From Ochrobactrum sp. Marseille-Q0166 (lineage in GTDB: Bacteria > Pseudomonadota > Alphaproteobacteria > Rhizobiales > Rhizobiaceae), in assembly GCF_014397025.1 (NCBI RefSeq), contig NZ_JACJUO010000002.1, positions 981,501 through 1,045,500 of the forward strand: a stretch of 64,000 bases of DNA. Reading direction: 5' to 3'. Below, piece by piece: positions 20,794 to 29,427 of the stretch (its first letter is position 1; every line of letters begins with the position of its first letter). The position numbers and the translations under genes were made by a program. The notes below the pieces were generated by a model that was given only the letters and a program-made list of their open reading frames with translations, was not told the DNA's origin and did not search any database.

Positions 20794-21082
20794 CTTTGTC
20801 CGAAAAGCTTTCTGTCTGAAACCGAAAGAACCGCCCCACTGAACGGGGCAAGAAAAGTTATCTGCGAATCACATAGATAATGCCACGGGAAACCCCGCAA
20901 TGCGAACAAAGTTCGCCTTACGTTCCGCTTTTGCCCGAAGTTATCAAGTGATTTTGCTCACAGTGAAGCCGATTTGCACCAGAAACATGGCGAAAGTCAA
21001 ACCATGGCCTTTGATAAGCGAATTAAGATGGAAACGGGCAGACCATTCGCGTAAGCGCATTGACACAAAGAAATTGTGAGTG

Positions 21083-22009
21083 ATGGAAATGCAGATCAGG
21101 GCAGCAGGCGGTACAGAAGCGCACGTAAAGGGCATGGCGATCATGGTGCTCTCAGTGTTGCTGCTGCCGCTTATGGATGCCATCGGCAAATGGCTTGCCA
21201 TGATGGATAACATGCCTCCGGCCACCGTCACCTTCATGCGCTTTTTCATTCAATCAGTGCTGATGTTCTTCGTGCTGATCGTCATGAGTGGTTTCGCGTC
21301 CTTACGGACGACGCATCTTGTCGGCAATCTTGTGCGGGGTGCGCTGATGGGTTTTGGAGGAGCGTGTTTCTTCACCGCGGTCAAATATATGCCGCTGGCG
21401 GACGCCATGGCTGTGTTTTTTGCCGAACCGTTGATCCTGACGCTGTTGTCGGCTGTCTTCCTGAAGGAAAAAGTCGGCTGGCGCCGTTTCAGCGCTGTGG
21501 GTATTGGGCTGATCGGCACGATGATCGTTATTCAGCCAAGTTTCGAGATCTTTGGTGCGGTCTCCCTGTTGCCTCTGGCAACTGCTGTCACTTTTGCGAT
21601 CTATCTGATGCTGAACCGTAAATATGGTGCAAAAGAAAGCCCCGTCGTCATGCAATTCTATGCAGGTATCGGCGGATCGCTGATTGCGGGGCTGTTTATG
21701 ATTTTTGGTACCGCGGTGGGCATTGAAGATCTCAGCTTTGCATTGCCAAATAGCTTTCAGCCATGGCTGTTGCTGCTTTTGCTGGGCACGATCGGAACTG
21801 TCAGTCATCTGCTCGTGGTGCAGGCATTCAAGCTTGCACCAGCATCTATGCTGGCGCCGTTCCAGTATCTGGAGATCGTCAATGCGGTTCTGGTTGGTTT
21901 AATTATCTTCGGTGACTTTCCGACGCCGTCCAAATGGTTCGGCATCGCGATCATCGTAGGATCAGGCTTCTATGTCTTCATGCGCGAGCGGCGTATGAAG
22001 AGCGTGTGA
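21083..22009 (+). CDS. EamA/DMT superfamily transporter
   Basis: This protein of about 308 residues has roughly ten hydrophobic helices in two EamA-like repeats, beginning MAIMVLSVLLLPLMDAIGKW. The first repeat ends LILTLLSAVFLKEKVGWRRF and the second ends VGLIIFGDFPTPSKWFGIAI, the standard EamA helix-ending motif. Substrate could be an amino acid or other metabolite; none is evident. GTG 21080 and ATG 21083 are adjacent starts. It converges with lipB, the stops being adjacent. Confidence 0.88.
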   Translation: MEMQIRAAGGTEAHVKGMAIMVLSVLLLPLMDAIGKWLAMMDNMPPATVTFMRFFIQSVLMFFVLIVMSGFASLRTTHLVGNLVRGALMGFGGACFFTAVKYMPLADAMAVFFAEPLILTLLSAVFLKEKVGWRRFSAVGIGLIGTMIVIQPSFEIFGAVSLLPLATAVTFAIYLMLNRKYGAKESPVVMQFYAGIGGSLIAGLFMIFGTAVGIEDLSFALPNSFQPWLLLLLLGTIGTVSHLLVVQAFKLAPASMLAPFQYLEIVNAVLVGLIIFGDFPTPSKWFGIAIIVGSGFYVFMRERRMKSV

Positions 22010-22789
22010 TTATTTGGTGTGGCGCGGTCCGAAGACGTTTTCAAAAGCTTTGCCCAGTGCCACATCGACATCGCCCATCGTCACCGGAAGGCCGAGATCG
22101 ACCAAACTGGTAACCCCATAATCAGCGATCCCGCAGGGTACGATGCCACCGAAATGCTCGAGCTCCGGCTCAACATTGATGGCAATACCGTGGAAGCTCA
22201 CCCAGCGGCGCAGACGAATGCCAATGGCGGCAATCTTGTCTTCGCACACGCCGCCATTGGCAAGCAGCGGCTTCTCCGGGCGGACAACCCAGACGCCGAC
22301 ACGGTCAGCGCGCCGCTCACCTTTGATATTGAATTGCGCCAGCGTTTCGACAATCCACTGCTCAAGCGCGGTGACAAATGCTCGTACATCTTCGCGGCGG
22401 CGCTTTAGATCGAGCATAACATAGGCAACCCGCTGACCTGGGCCATGATAGGTATATTCACCACCGCGTCCCGTATTGAACACGGGAAAGCGATCCGGTG
22501 TCAGCAGGTCTGCTGATTGAGCACTGGTGCCCGCTGTATAAAGCGAGGGATGTTCGACAAGCCACACAAGTTCATTGGCAGTTCCTTCACGAATAGCTGC
22601 GACCCGCGCTTCCATAAAGGCGAGCGCCTCTTCGTAATCCGTTAAACCGTCTGATATTAACCAATCAACAGGTGGTGTGCCGGCCATAGCAGGGAGGAAA
22701 TGCGTTTCATTTTCTTGCGCGGCGACGTCGCGCATTGAAGATGAATAGGTTTCAGTTTGTCGGGAAAAATGAGCAGAGCTATCGTTCAT
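22010..22789 (-). CDS. lipB: Octanoyltransferase LipB
   Basis: LipB transfers octanoate from acyl carrier protein to lipoyl domains of 2-oxo-acid dehydrogenases and the glycine cleavage H protein. The family signatures are [59 protein letters not shown] and [13 protein letters not shown], which include the catalytic Lys (in KIAAIG) and Cys (in PCG). I place the start at ATG 22789 (259 residues); an upstream TTG at 22834 would add 15 residues. It lies tail to tail with the DMT transporter. Confidence 0.93.
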   Translation of the reverse strand: MNDSSAHFSRQTETYSSSMRDVAAQENETHFLPAMAGTPPVDWLISDGLTDYEEALAFMEARVAAIREGTANELVWLVEHPSLYTAGTSAQSADLLTPDRFPVFNTGRGGEYTYHGPGQRVAYVMLDLKRRREDVRAFVTALEQWIVETLAQFNIKGERRADRVGVWVVRPEKPLLANGGVCEDKIAAIGIRLRRWVSFHGIAINVEPELEHFGGIVPCGIADYGVTSLVDLGLPVTMGDVDVALGKAFENVFGPRHTK

Positions 22790-22859
22790 GACGTCAGCAT
22801 ATGGCGTTTTTTGCGACTCTTCGCCAGATGTCAAAATGCCTCTATCCGAAAGTGAGGCA

Positions 22860-24335
22860 TCAAGCGATCATCGGTCCCGCACTCGTACTGTGATCAAAGG
22901 CCGGAAATACATCAGTCGTGATTGGTGCGAGCACATTGATTTTCAGGCCTGTGGGATCAAAGTCGATGTCGCATCGAGCTTTGAGTTCTTCTGCGAGAAC
23001 AAGCCGTATCAGCCGTTGCCCAAAGCCGCGTCGCGAAGGTCGTTTGACGGAGGGGCCGCCAGTCTCAAGCCAACGCATCTGGAATTTATTGACGCCCTGA
23101 TCGTCGACAATATTCCAGCTGAAATCGATGCTTCCATGCTCGTTGGACAATGCGCCATATTTTACCGCGTTGGTGGCAAGCTCATAGAGACCAAGAGAAA
23201 GAGACACCGTCACCCGGTCACTTACAAACAGCGAAGGGCCGTTCATGCGGATGCGGTTACCAAAGGTTCTCCTGAAAGGTTTCAGCGTCGTATCGGCTAT
23301 TTGTTTGATTGTCGCTCCGTCCCAATTATCTTGAAGTAACATATCATGGGCTTGTGCCAATGCTTGCAGGCGTTCATTAAACAAATCGCTTGCCTCATCG
23401 GGATTGCGGGCATTCCGCAAGGTTTGATTGGCAATCGATTGAACCATAGCCATTGAATTCTTGAATCGGTGCGAAATTTCGCGCGTCACGAGCGCTTTTT
23501 CAGCTTCATTGCGCTTGCGCTCTGTCACGTCCAACATAACCCCTATCAAAGTTGGCTTATCACCTGATAGGGCTTTTGCACGAGTTTCAACCCAGACGGT
23601 CTCCCCGGCACTATTGATGATCCGATATTCCATGGAATACGGTTCGCCCGTGCTAAATGCTGTTTCAGTCTGCTCAATTACCGTCATACGATCTTCGACG
23701 GCGATCATCGCCAGAATGTTGTCAAAATTGATCTGATCATCGTCACGAAAACCGAAAATCCGGCGACATTCCGCCGAAGCGGTTACGCGCCCTGACTTCA
23801 GATCCCGGGTCCAATAGCCGATATTAGCGGCATTGACGATGTAATCGAGGTGGTTCCGGTGCTGCCTGGTCTCACTCGAAAGCGTGTCGCGCTCTTGCTT
23901 TAACTCGACCAGATGTTTGAGTTCAATGGTAACATCATGCTGTGTCGAAACGAAATGCTTGATTACGCCGTCATTTCCTCTGACCGGAGAAATATGCAGC
24001 CTATTCCAAAATGCTTCCCCTGATTTCTTATAATTCAATATGTCTATGTCAATTGACGTGCCTGATGCGATCGCGGTTTTGATCGCAGCTACGTGATCGC
24101 GACTGGTGGCGGCTCCCTGTAAGAAGCGGCAATTATGGCCGATCACTTCTTCCGCGGAATAACCCGTCAATTGCAAAAAAGCCTTGTTTGCAAAGACAAT
24201 TGGATTGTCGAAAAATTGCGGGTTTGTGATGACCATAGGCGTGGGTGTGTGTTCCACCGCCGCCTGAAAAGGATCGGCGTCTTTGGAAATCATGTCCACA
24301 GCAATTAATCTGGATGGTTGAAACTCAGTTGACAC
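22860..24335 (-). CDS. Blue-light LOV-domain HWE-family histidine kinase (LOV-HK)
   Basis: This 491-residue soluble sensor kinase begins with a LOV domain whose hallmark GHNCRFLQG places the flavin-adduct cysteine at residue 69, the number I recall for B. abortus LOV-HK. A linker helix and a second PAS domain (about 160-275) follow, then the HWE kinase core: phospho-acceptor H289 in [14 protein letters not shown], the N-box [13 protein letters not shown] and the W-x-E signature in QMRWLETGG. The GTG start at 24335 is preceded by AAGGTGGAG; the longer frame from TTG 24356 lacks such a site. In Brucella the photo-activated kinase modulates virulence and the general stress response. No response regulator gene is adjacent. 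Confidence 0.94.
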   Translation of the reverse strand: MSTEFQPSRLIAVDMISKDADPFQAAVEHTPTPMVITNPQFFDNPIVFANKAFLQLTGYSAEEVIGHNCRFLQGAATSRDHVAAIKTAIASGTSIDIDILNYKKSGEAFWNRLHISPVRGNDGVIKHFVSTQHDVTIELKHLVELKQERDTLSSETRQHRNHLDYIVNAANIGYWTRDLKSGRVTASAECRRIFGFRDDDQINFDNILAMIAVEDRMTVIEQTETAFSTGEPYSMEYRIINSAGETVWVETRAKALSGDKPTLIGVMLDVTERKRNEAEKALVTREISHRFKNSMAMVQSIANQTLRNARNPDEASDLFNERLQALAQAHDMLLQDNWDGATIKQIADTTLKPFRRTFGNRIRMNGPSLFVSDRVTVSLSLGLYELATNAVKYGALSNEHGSIDFSWNIVDDQGVNKFQMRWLETGGPSVKRPSRRGFGQRLIRLVLAEELKARCDIDFDPTGLKINVLAPITTDVFPAFDHSTSAGPMIA

Positions 24336-24602
24336 GACAAACTCCACCTTAAACAAGCCGTTACAACATTCGTCAGCCTAAGGCGAAACTAGCTTATATT
24401 AGCGACTATAGCGAACAAAATCGTCTTGAGACATATGTCGAATGAGGATTGTCCATTGCACTATTTGGATGAGGACGGCTGCGCTATACAAATTGTGCCA
24501 ATCACTTGTCGGATAGATAGGGCGCAATATATCTTTCGTTATCATTCAGCACACGTTCATCTAGCTTGGATCATGATGTGTGCAGTTGAACTGGAGAACA
24601 AG

Positions 24603-25130
24603 ATGATAAACGCCTTGAAAAAGATGATGGTTGGCTTGGTGGGCGCAACTTTTATGATTGGTGCGATGGTGCCGGTTTCTGCTGCTCCGGTCCTTCCAAC
24701 TGCTCAGATTGTGGACGGTAATAATGTAATGCCAGTCCGTAATGACCGTTGGGACCGCCGTGGCCATGGCAATTGGAATGGCCATCGCCCGGGGCGCCCT
24801 GGCTGGAATGGTCATCGTCCTGGTCCTCGGCCGGGCTGGAATGGAAACTATCGCCCGCGCCCTGGTTATTGGAATGGTCATCGCGGCTATAACCATTATC
24901 GCCATGGCTATCGTCGCCATAATGATGGTTGGTGGTATCCGCTTGCAGCTTTTGGCGCTGGTGCAATCATTGGTGGAGCAATTGCACAGCCAGCACCTCA
25001 GCCGGTTTACCGCGCTAGCAACAGTCATGTTCAGTGGTGCTATAATCGCTATAAGTCTTATCGGGCTTCAGATAATACGTTCCAGCCTTATAACGGCCCA
25101 CGTCAGCAGTGCTACTCGCCGTACCGTTAA
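24603..25130 (+). CDS. BA14K-like secreted protein
   Basis: This 175-residue protein starts [20 protein letters not shown] with a signal peptide ending near AVPVSAAP-type residues (VPVSAAPVL). A low-complexity region follows, rich in Trp, Asn, Gly, His, Arg and Pro, with repeated WNGHRPG units. A hydrophobic glycine-rich segment ([15 protein letters not shown]) and the BA14K tail [19 protein letters not shown]...QQCYSPYR complete it. BA14K is the immunoreactive lectin-like protein of Brucella. ATG 24603 has GGAG upstream; the longer frame to 24426 has no signal peptide at its N terminus. Confidence 0.85.
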   Translation: MINALKKMMVGLVGATFMIGAMVPVSAAPVLPTAQIVDGNNVMPVRNDRWDRRGHGNWNGHRPGRPGWNGHRPGPRPGWNGNYRPRPGYWNGHRGYNHYRHGYRRHNDGWWYPLAAFGAGAIIGGAIAQPAPQPVYRASNSHVQWCYNRYKSYRASDNTFQPYNGPRQQCYSPYR

Positions 25131-25150
25131 TGGAAATCTGAAATTGGAGA

Positions 25151-25181
25151 AAAAGAGCCGCCTCTACAGGGCGGCTCTTTT
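25151..25181 (+). terminator. Intrinsic terminator after BA14K gene
   Basis: A perfect 12-bp stem, AAAAGAGCCGCC pairing with GGCGGCTCTTTT, with a 7-nt loop lies 20 bp after the BA14K-like stop and ends in a T run. It is the clearest intrinsic terminator in the window. Confidence 0.9.
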
Positions 25182-25277
25182 CATTCAAGGATGGGGGTTG
25201 CCGTTAGTGGATTTTACGAATTTGACGTTTGAAACAGCATATGTGTCAGTGCGGATTCAAACTTCAAATTCAACCCA

Positions 25278-26972
25278 CTAGCCACCTCGCTCATCATATC
25301 CTTCAGCTTCAGCATCTGTCATTTTATGAAGCAGGTACTGTTTCAGGCGTGCAATTTGTTCTGCACTCCAGCCATCCACATCAGCAACTTCAATCCATGC
25401 ATCGACATAATCTTGCGGCGAGTAGACGTGACCGTGTCCAATCGGTGTGGTGGTTGCAAACGCCATATCCAACGCCAACTGTAACATTGTGACGACAGGA
25501 TACCAGCGTAACTGTGGTGAAACATCAGGACCGCGCGGATCGTTCATCCAGTCTGGCTGTCGATAGAAGGAGTGACTGTCGAAAAAGACGACGGCATCGC
25601 TGGCATATTGAAGATAGACGATACGCAATGGCCCCCAGCGATCGCCATTGCCCGGCGCTTCGCCATTTTGGTTCATAAAGCGAACAAAAGAACCATCCTT
25701 GAATACAGGCAACCATTCGGGGGTTCCCGGATTTCGGTCGCGTGTGATCTGCTTCCAGTCCCGACTAGGAAAGGGAGGACCACTCCATAACGCTCCATTA
25801 ATGGGATCTTCGAGCATTTCGATAAAAGAAATCGACTTTTCGGAATTCATAGCGCCAAGACTCAAGCCATAGAGATAGAGGCGTGGTCGTTTATCCTTGG
25901 GTAGTGTTTTCCAGTAGCTATAAACCGTCGTGAACAAGGCACGAGACGCTTCCGCGCCATATTCAGGTTGAAACAGGAGTGAAAGAGGGCTGTTAAGATA
26001 AGAGTATTGCATAGCAATGCTGGCGACATTGCCATCATGAAGATATTCAAGGCCGTCCATAGCGGCCGGATCGACCCAGCCAGTTCCGGTTGGGGTAATA
26101 ATTACGAGGATGGATCGTTCAAACCCGTTTTGTCGCTTAAGTTCATCCAATGCCCGCTCTGCACGCTGCCTATGCGTGTCGGCCACATTCAAACCAGCGT
26201 AAACCCGAATAGGATCAATTGCCTGACGTCCTGTAAATGATGAGATTTCGGCCCCTGTCGGACCAGATGACACAAATTCACGCCCTGCGCGCCCTAGTTC
26301 ATCCCACCGCAATATGGATGCTGCGCTGCCGGTTTTTTCAGCCGCCAGAGGCTGTGCTCGATCTGGCTCAATCAAAGCGTCATATTCACGGAAAGAGCGG
26401 TCAAGTAAACGGAATGTGGATTGTATCAGCAAACCGTTTGCGATTGTCCAGATGAGGACGACAGTCAAAGACACACCGACGAAATTTGCAACGCGGCGCG
26501 GTATGAGGCGATATATTTTTGCTGAGATAAACAATCCCAGCCAAATTAATGCCCGCGTCAAAAGCAAAAGAATCAGAAAAGTGAGAATAGCCAGCGCGCA
26601 TACGCTTGCCGGGTATGCGCTCGGAACAGGCTCCATTCCCATGACGGAGCGCACAGAGTTTTGCCATCCAGCGGAAAAATAAAGTGAGAGAATTGCGATA
26701 GTCAGACAGATGAATCCGACCACAAGATTGACTGCGCTGCGTAATCGATCAGCGGGTTCCGGCAGTTCCAAATAGTGCCAAACCCAACGCCAGAAGACGC
26801 CAAGTCCATATCCAGAACCAAAGGCCACGCCACACAATACACCCTGCATAACGTATGTTCTCGGCACAAGGCTTGGGGTTAGGGCTGCGGCAAATAACAA
26901 AGTACCCAGCGCCAGCCCTATGCCAGACAACGAGTGTCGGAACCGAGAGAGTGCATTTGTGAAAAAAGTCAT
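25278..26972 (-). CDS. Membrane-anchored alpha/beta-hydrolase (PF10081-like)
   Basis: This protein of about 564 residues has an N-terminal half with several membrane helices (for example IGLALGTLLFAAALTPSLVP and FICLTIAILSLYFSAGW) and a C-terminal alpha/beta-hydrolase domain. The nucleophile elbow is LYLYGLSLGAMNSEKS (GLSLG). The organisation matches the Abhydrolase_9 family, found in rhizobia and actinobacteria, with unknown substrate. I place the start at ATG 26972; a TTG at 27035 gives a 585-residue version. It is transcribed towards BA14K, with the two stops 148 bp apart. Confidence 0.82.
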   Translation of the reverse strand: MTFFTNALSRFRHSLSGIGLALGTLLFAAALTPSLVPRTYVMQGVLCGVAFGSGYGLGVFWRWVWHYLELPEPADRLRSAVNLVVGFICLTIAILSLYFSAGWQNSVRSVMGMEPVPSAYPASVCALAILTFLILLLLTRALIWLGLFISAKIYRLIPRRVANFVGVSLTVVLIWTIANGLLIQSTFRLLDRSFREYDALIEPDRAQPLAAEKTGSAASILRWDELGRAGREFVSSGPTGAEISSFTGRQAIDPIRVYAGLNVADTHRQRAERALDELKRQNGFERSILVIITPTGTGWVDPAAMDGLEYLHDGNVASIAMQYSYLNSPLSLLFQPEYGAEASRALFTTVYSYWKTLPKDKRPRLYLYGLSLGAMNSEKSISFIEMLEDPINGALWSGPPFPSRDWKQITRDRNPGTPEWLPVFKDGSFVRFMNQNGEAPGNGDRWGPLRIVYLQYASDAVVFFDSHSFYRQPDWMNDPRGPDVSPQLRWYPVVTMLQLALDMAFATTTPIGHGHVYSPQDYVDAWIEVADVDGWSAEQIARLKQYLLHKMTDAEAEGYDERGG

Positions 26973-27302
26973 GAAAAGCCAGACTGCTGGAATGGTTGCT
27001 ATTTGTGAATCCGCGTGCCGACATTTCAACAGCAAGAATCGTTTTTGGAAACTCTATTTTGCTGAAAGTTGAGTTGAGTTAGACGAATCTCTGACTTTTT
27101 GAACGCGAAGATGGAGAAAAATGGATAAAGGAGAGGGATTTTTCGTCGTTTTTTCACCGATATGCCGAGCGTTTGTGAATTTTCTTTGATCAGATGATGA
27201 TTTTGGAAATTATGTTGGAGAAACTTGACTTTATGGTGTTGACCAATCGAAAAGTCGACTTTATGTTCCGCCGCACTTCCTGAGATGATTTGATCCCTCT
27301 GG
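26973..27302. other. Gap between hydrolase and tRNA-Lys
   Basis: This 330-bp stretch upstream of the hydrolase gene and upstream of tRNA-Lys carries no recognisable gene. It must contain the promoters of both transcripts. I see no strong hairpin; the sequence is mixed, with several T/A-rich blocks. Confidence 0.5.
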
Positions 27303-27378
27303 GAGCGCGTAGCTCAGCCGGTAGAGCAACTGACTTTTAATCAGTAGGTCCAGGGTTCGAATCCCTGCGCGCTCACCA
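27303..27378 (+). tRNA. tRNA-Lys (anticodon TTT)
   Basis: This 76-nt cloverleaf has the acceptor stem GAGCGCG/CGCGCTC, the D-arm AGCTCAGCCGGTAGAGC, an anticodon stem ACTGA/TCAGT with loop CTTTTAA giving anticodon TTT, the T-arm around GGTTCGAATCC, and an encoded ACCA end. It is flanked downstream by an integrase remnant, consistent with use as an attachment site. The 3' end is intact. Confidence 0.97.
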
Positions 27379-27447
27379 AAATCAAGCACTTAGCACCCTT
27401 CCAAAAAAGCCATTTTACACCTCGTCAGATATTTTACACTTTGGCGC

Positions 27448-27741
27448 TTATTTCGTTTCCTTTCTGATCGCCTCAATGACCTCACTTCCAGCGAGGCAAT
27501 TCTTCCGTACAATGTCGTCACATTCCTACTTGGAATGACACGAGATTTCTGCAATGCGCTCTATGTCCATTCCAGGAGCATATGCGTAGGTGAAAGCCGT
27601 GTCTTGAAGATTGTGAAAAGTCACGCCGGTGATTTCAAGGCGTTACATTTCTATCCGGAACGGTGTGTCAAATCCTGATGAGGTCCATATGTCACCATAG
27701 CCGTTGACAAGGACACGCTTCCGGTTCTCGTCACTTCGGCT
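27448..27741 (-). pseudogene. Tyrosine-recombinase (phage-type integrase) C-terminal remnant
   Basis: Reading the minus strand in one frame gives blocks VLVNGYGDIWTSSGF, EITGVTFHNLQDTAF, DIERIAEISCHSK and AGSEVIEAIRKETK, in the order seen in the C-terminal catalytic part of phage-type integrases (normally GVTFHDLRGTA, GHS, LDANYL). Two in-frame stops interrupt it. Every key residue is altered: Arg of HxLR is Gln, GHS is CHS and the nucleophile Tyr position is Cys. It lies 70 bp past the tRNA-Lys 3' end, so I infer that a mobile element integrated here and decayed. Confidence 0.8.
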
Positions 27742-27799
27742 TTATAAGCATATGCATGGGCTACCGGCTGCTACTGTATGAGTTATATTCCGATTTTTA

Positions 27800-27838
27800 G
27801 GGTTAATTCATTCAGGTATTATCCTACGGAATTAACCC
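27800..27838. repeat. Perfect inverted repeat, 10-bp arms
   Basis: GGGTTAATTC at 27800-27809 pairs perfectly with GAATTAACCC at 27829-27838, separated by 19 bp. It sits in the integrase scar, 142 bp left of the IS5-type element. It may be an operator or a recombination site of the lost element. It is not an IS end, as no matching copy is seen elsewhere. Confidence 0.6.
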
Positions 27839-27977
27839 CACAGTTTACGCGGTTTTTCAAAGACGTTCTTCACCTTGTTGTACGGTATTGGTATCAGTAG
27901 TAGTCGGCATAGTTATCATGAATAAAGAAATGTGGGCGCCGGAGACTATCCTCTATGCTCATAATACCTGAGGTGAC

Positions 27978-28759
27978 CTAGGTCCTGTTGACAAAGTATG
28001 GCAGCCATATCTTTTCGGCTGCCAGGGCGAGGAATGCCGAGAAGGATTTTCGTGTCTTGTCGTATCGGGTCGCGACGCGCCGGAACTGCTTGCGACAGTT
28101 GAAGATCCGCTCGATGCGGTTTCGATCCTTGTAAGCCCGAAAGTCGCACGCAGGCGGGTTCTTTCGGTTAGCTTTTGGCGGAATGACCGGCCTGATACCG
28201 TGGATCAGGAGCTCGTCACGGAGGAAGTCACCGTCGTAGCCTTTGTCGGCGAGGAACAGCCTCGGCTTGCCGACCGGTATCGCCAGCAAGTCAGGAACGG
28301 CGTGGTAGTCCGAAGCTTCGCCGCCTGTCAGGACGAAGCCAAGAGGGCGGCCCTGACCATCTGCTCGGGCGTGGATTTTCGTCGTAAGGCTGCCGCGTGA
28401 TCGACCAAAAGCCTCCTGATAAGTCCCCCTTTTGCGCCCGCCGCCTGCGAATGGCCGCGAACAGTGGTGCTGTCGATCATGTGCTGCCAGTCATCCGTCA
28501 GCCCCAGTTTAACGAGGGGCTCAAGCAGGGCGTCCCAAACGTCTTGTTCGGCCCAACGGCGGAAGCGCACATAGACCGAATTCCACTTTCGGTATCGCTT
28601 ATGCATGTCGCGCCAGGGGCATCCGACCCGAAGGACATGCAACATACCGTTCAGATATTGCCGATTATTGTGCGACGGTCGGGACTTCCTGCCGCGTTCG
28701 GTGGGCAACAACCTCACGATGATCCGCCATTCCATATCTGTCAGGTCGCCGCGAGCCAA
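27978..28759 (-). CDS. IS5/IS427-type transposase, produced by -1 frameshift
   Basis: The first frame (28759 down to 28328, 143 residues) begins MARGDLTDMEWRIIVRLLP and contains MIDSTTVRGHSQAAGAKGG. At the slippery run AAAAGGGGG (28426-28434 on the minus strand) a -1 shift leads into TYQEAFGRSRGSLTTKIHA, then LADKGYDGDFLRDEL and NRIERIFNCRKQFRRVATRYDKT. This completes the DDE core without a stop. The terminating TAG lies outside the left inverted repeat and is supplied by flanking DNA. The element appears intact. Confidence 0.83.
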
Positions 28760-28829
28760 AACTGCCTCCTCAAAAGCAGTCTTGAATCACGCTTCTGCTG
28801 ATTTGGGAATCCGCTTGGTCAACAGGGCC
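27981..28829 (-). mobile_element. IS5-family (IS427-type) insertion sequence, 849 bp
   Basis: The terminal inverted repeats are GGTCCTGTTGACAAAG (left) and GGCCCTGTTGACCAAG (right, read inwards), 14 of 16 identical. The element is flanked by a TA on each side (27979-27980 and 28830-28831), consistent with a 2-bp target duplication of the IS427 group. It contains one transposase in two overlapping frames. Confidence 0.85.
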
Positions 28830-28831
28830 TA

Positions 28832-29427
28832 AAGCTAAGAATCTTTGTTCGGGTAAACATTTTTCTCGCTAGCGGAATTTTTTAAGCGATGTAGAAATCA
28901 ACACAACAACCCGTTTGCGTCGTATGAGTTAGAATTTCATATTACAATAAAATCGTTTAGTGCTTTCCCATGTAAACTTCCAAACGCTTTTTCAGGCTGT
29001 GTGCGACCTTTGGCTTTGCGTATTCACGGTCAAAAGATACCCCGCAGTACCAACCATATAGACTATGGTTCTCAATAAGATTTTTACGCAGTCGAGGTTC
29101 CCGCCACTAGCAGATCGGATCACAAGGCGCGTCAGAAAGCCGAGTGTTTCAAGCACAATGAAGTCTGTAGCTGCAGTCGTCCTTCAAACAACTGGTCAAT
29201 CAGCTTCTTTACCACAACTCACGTGCTCGCTACCCGTCATAATGTTCTATTGTTGACCGTCGGCGCCAGTTAAGTCGCTTCTACGACTATACGTGAATTT
29301 CGAAGATCATACTGGGGATGATAGATTTCAGTCAAAGACTTCCTATCGTGTTTTAGAAATCCAATTACACAATAGACTTGCTGAAATCAATCAATTCATG
29401 CTCAAGTAAGTTTTATGCGAATAATAT
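28832..29427. other. Gene-poor stretch with a possible decayed reading frame
   Basis: This region of 596 bp between the IS and tadC holds no intact gene that I can recognise. On the minus strand, 29215 down to 28992 reads VVKKLIDQLFEGRLQL and, after a one-base shift, IVLETLGFLTRLVIRSA and NLDCVKILLR up to a stop. It looks like a frameshifted old gene, but the family is not recognised. The rest is AT-rich with no strong hairpin. Confidence 0.35.

Noticed and set aside
20902..20916. GCGAAC-AAA-GTTCGC hairpin upstream of parE
   Set aside because: It is a short, stable palindrome but has no T run and no clear link to a gene end; it may be chance.
24765..24890. Repeated WNGHRPG coding block as a CRISPR-like array
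   Set aside because: The repeats are in-frame protein repeats of variable spacing, without unique spacers or a cas gene.
28397..28801. 134-residue plus-strand frame in the IS5-type element
   Set aside because: It is antisense to the first transposase frame and has no independent support.
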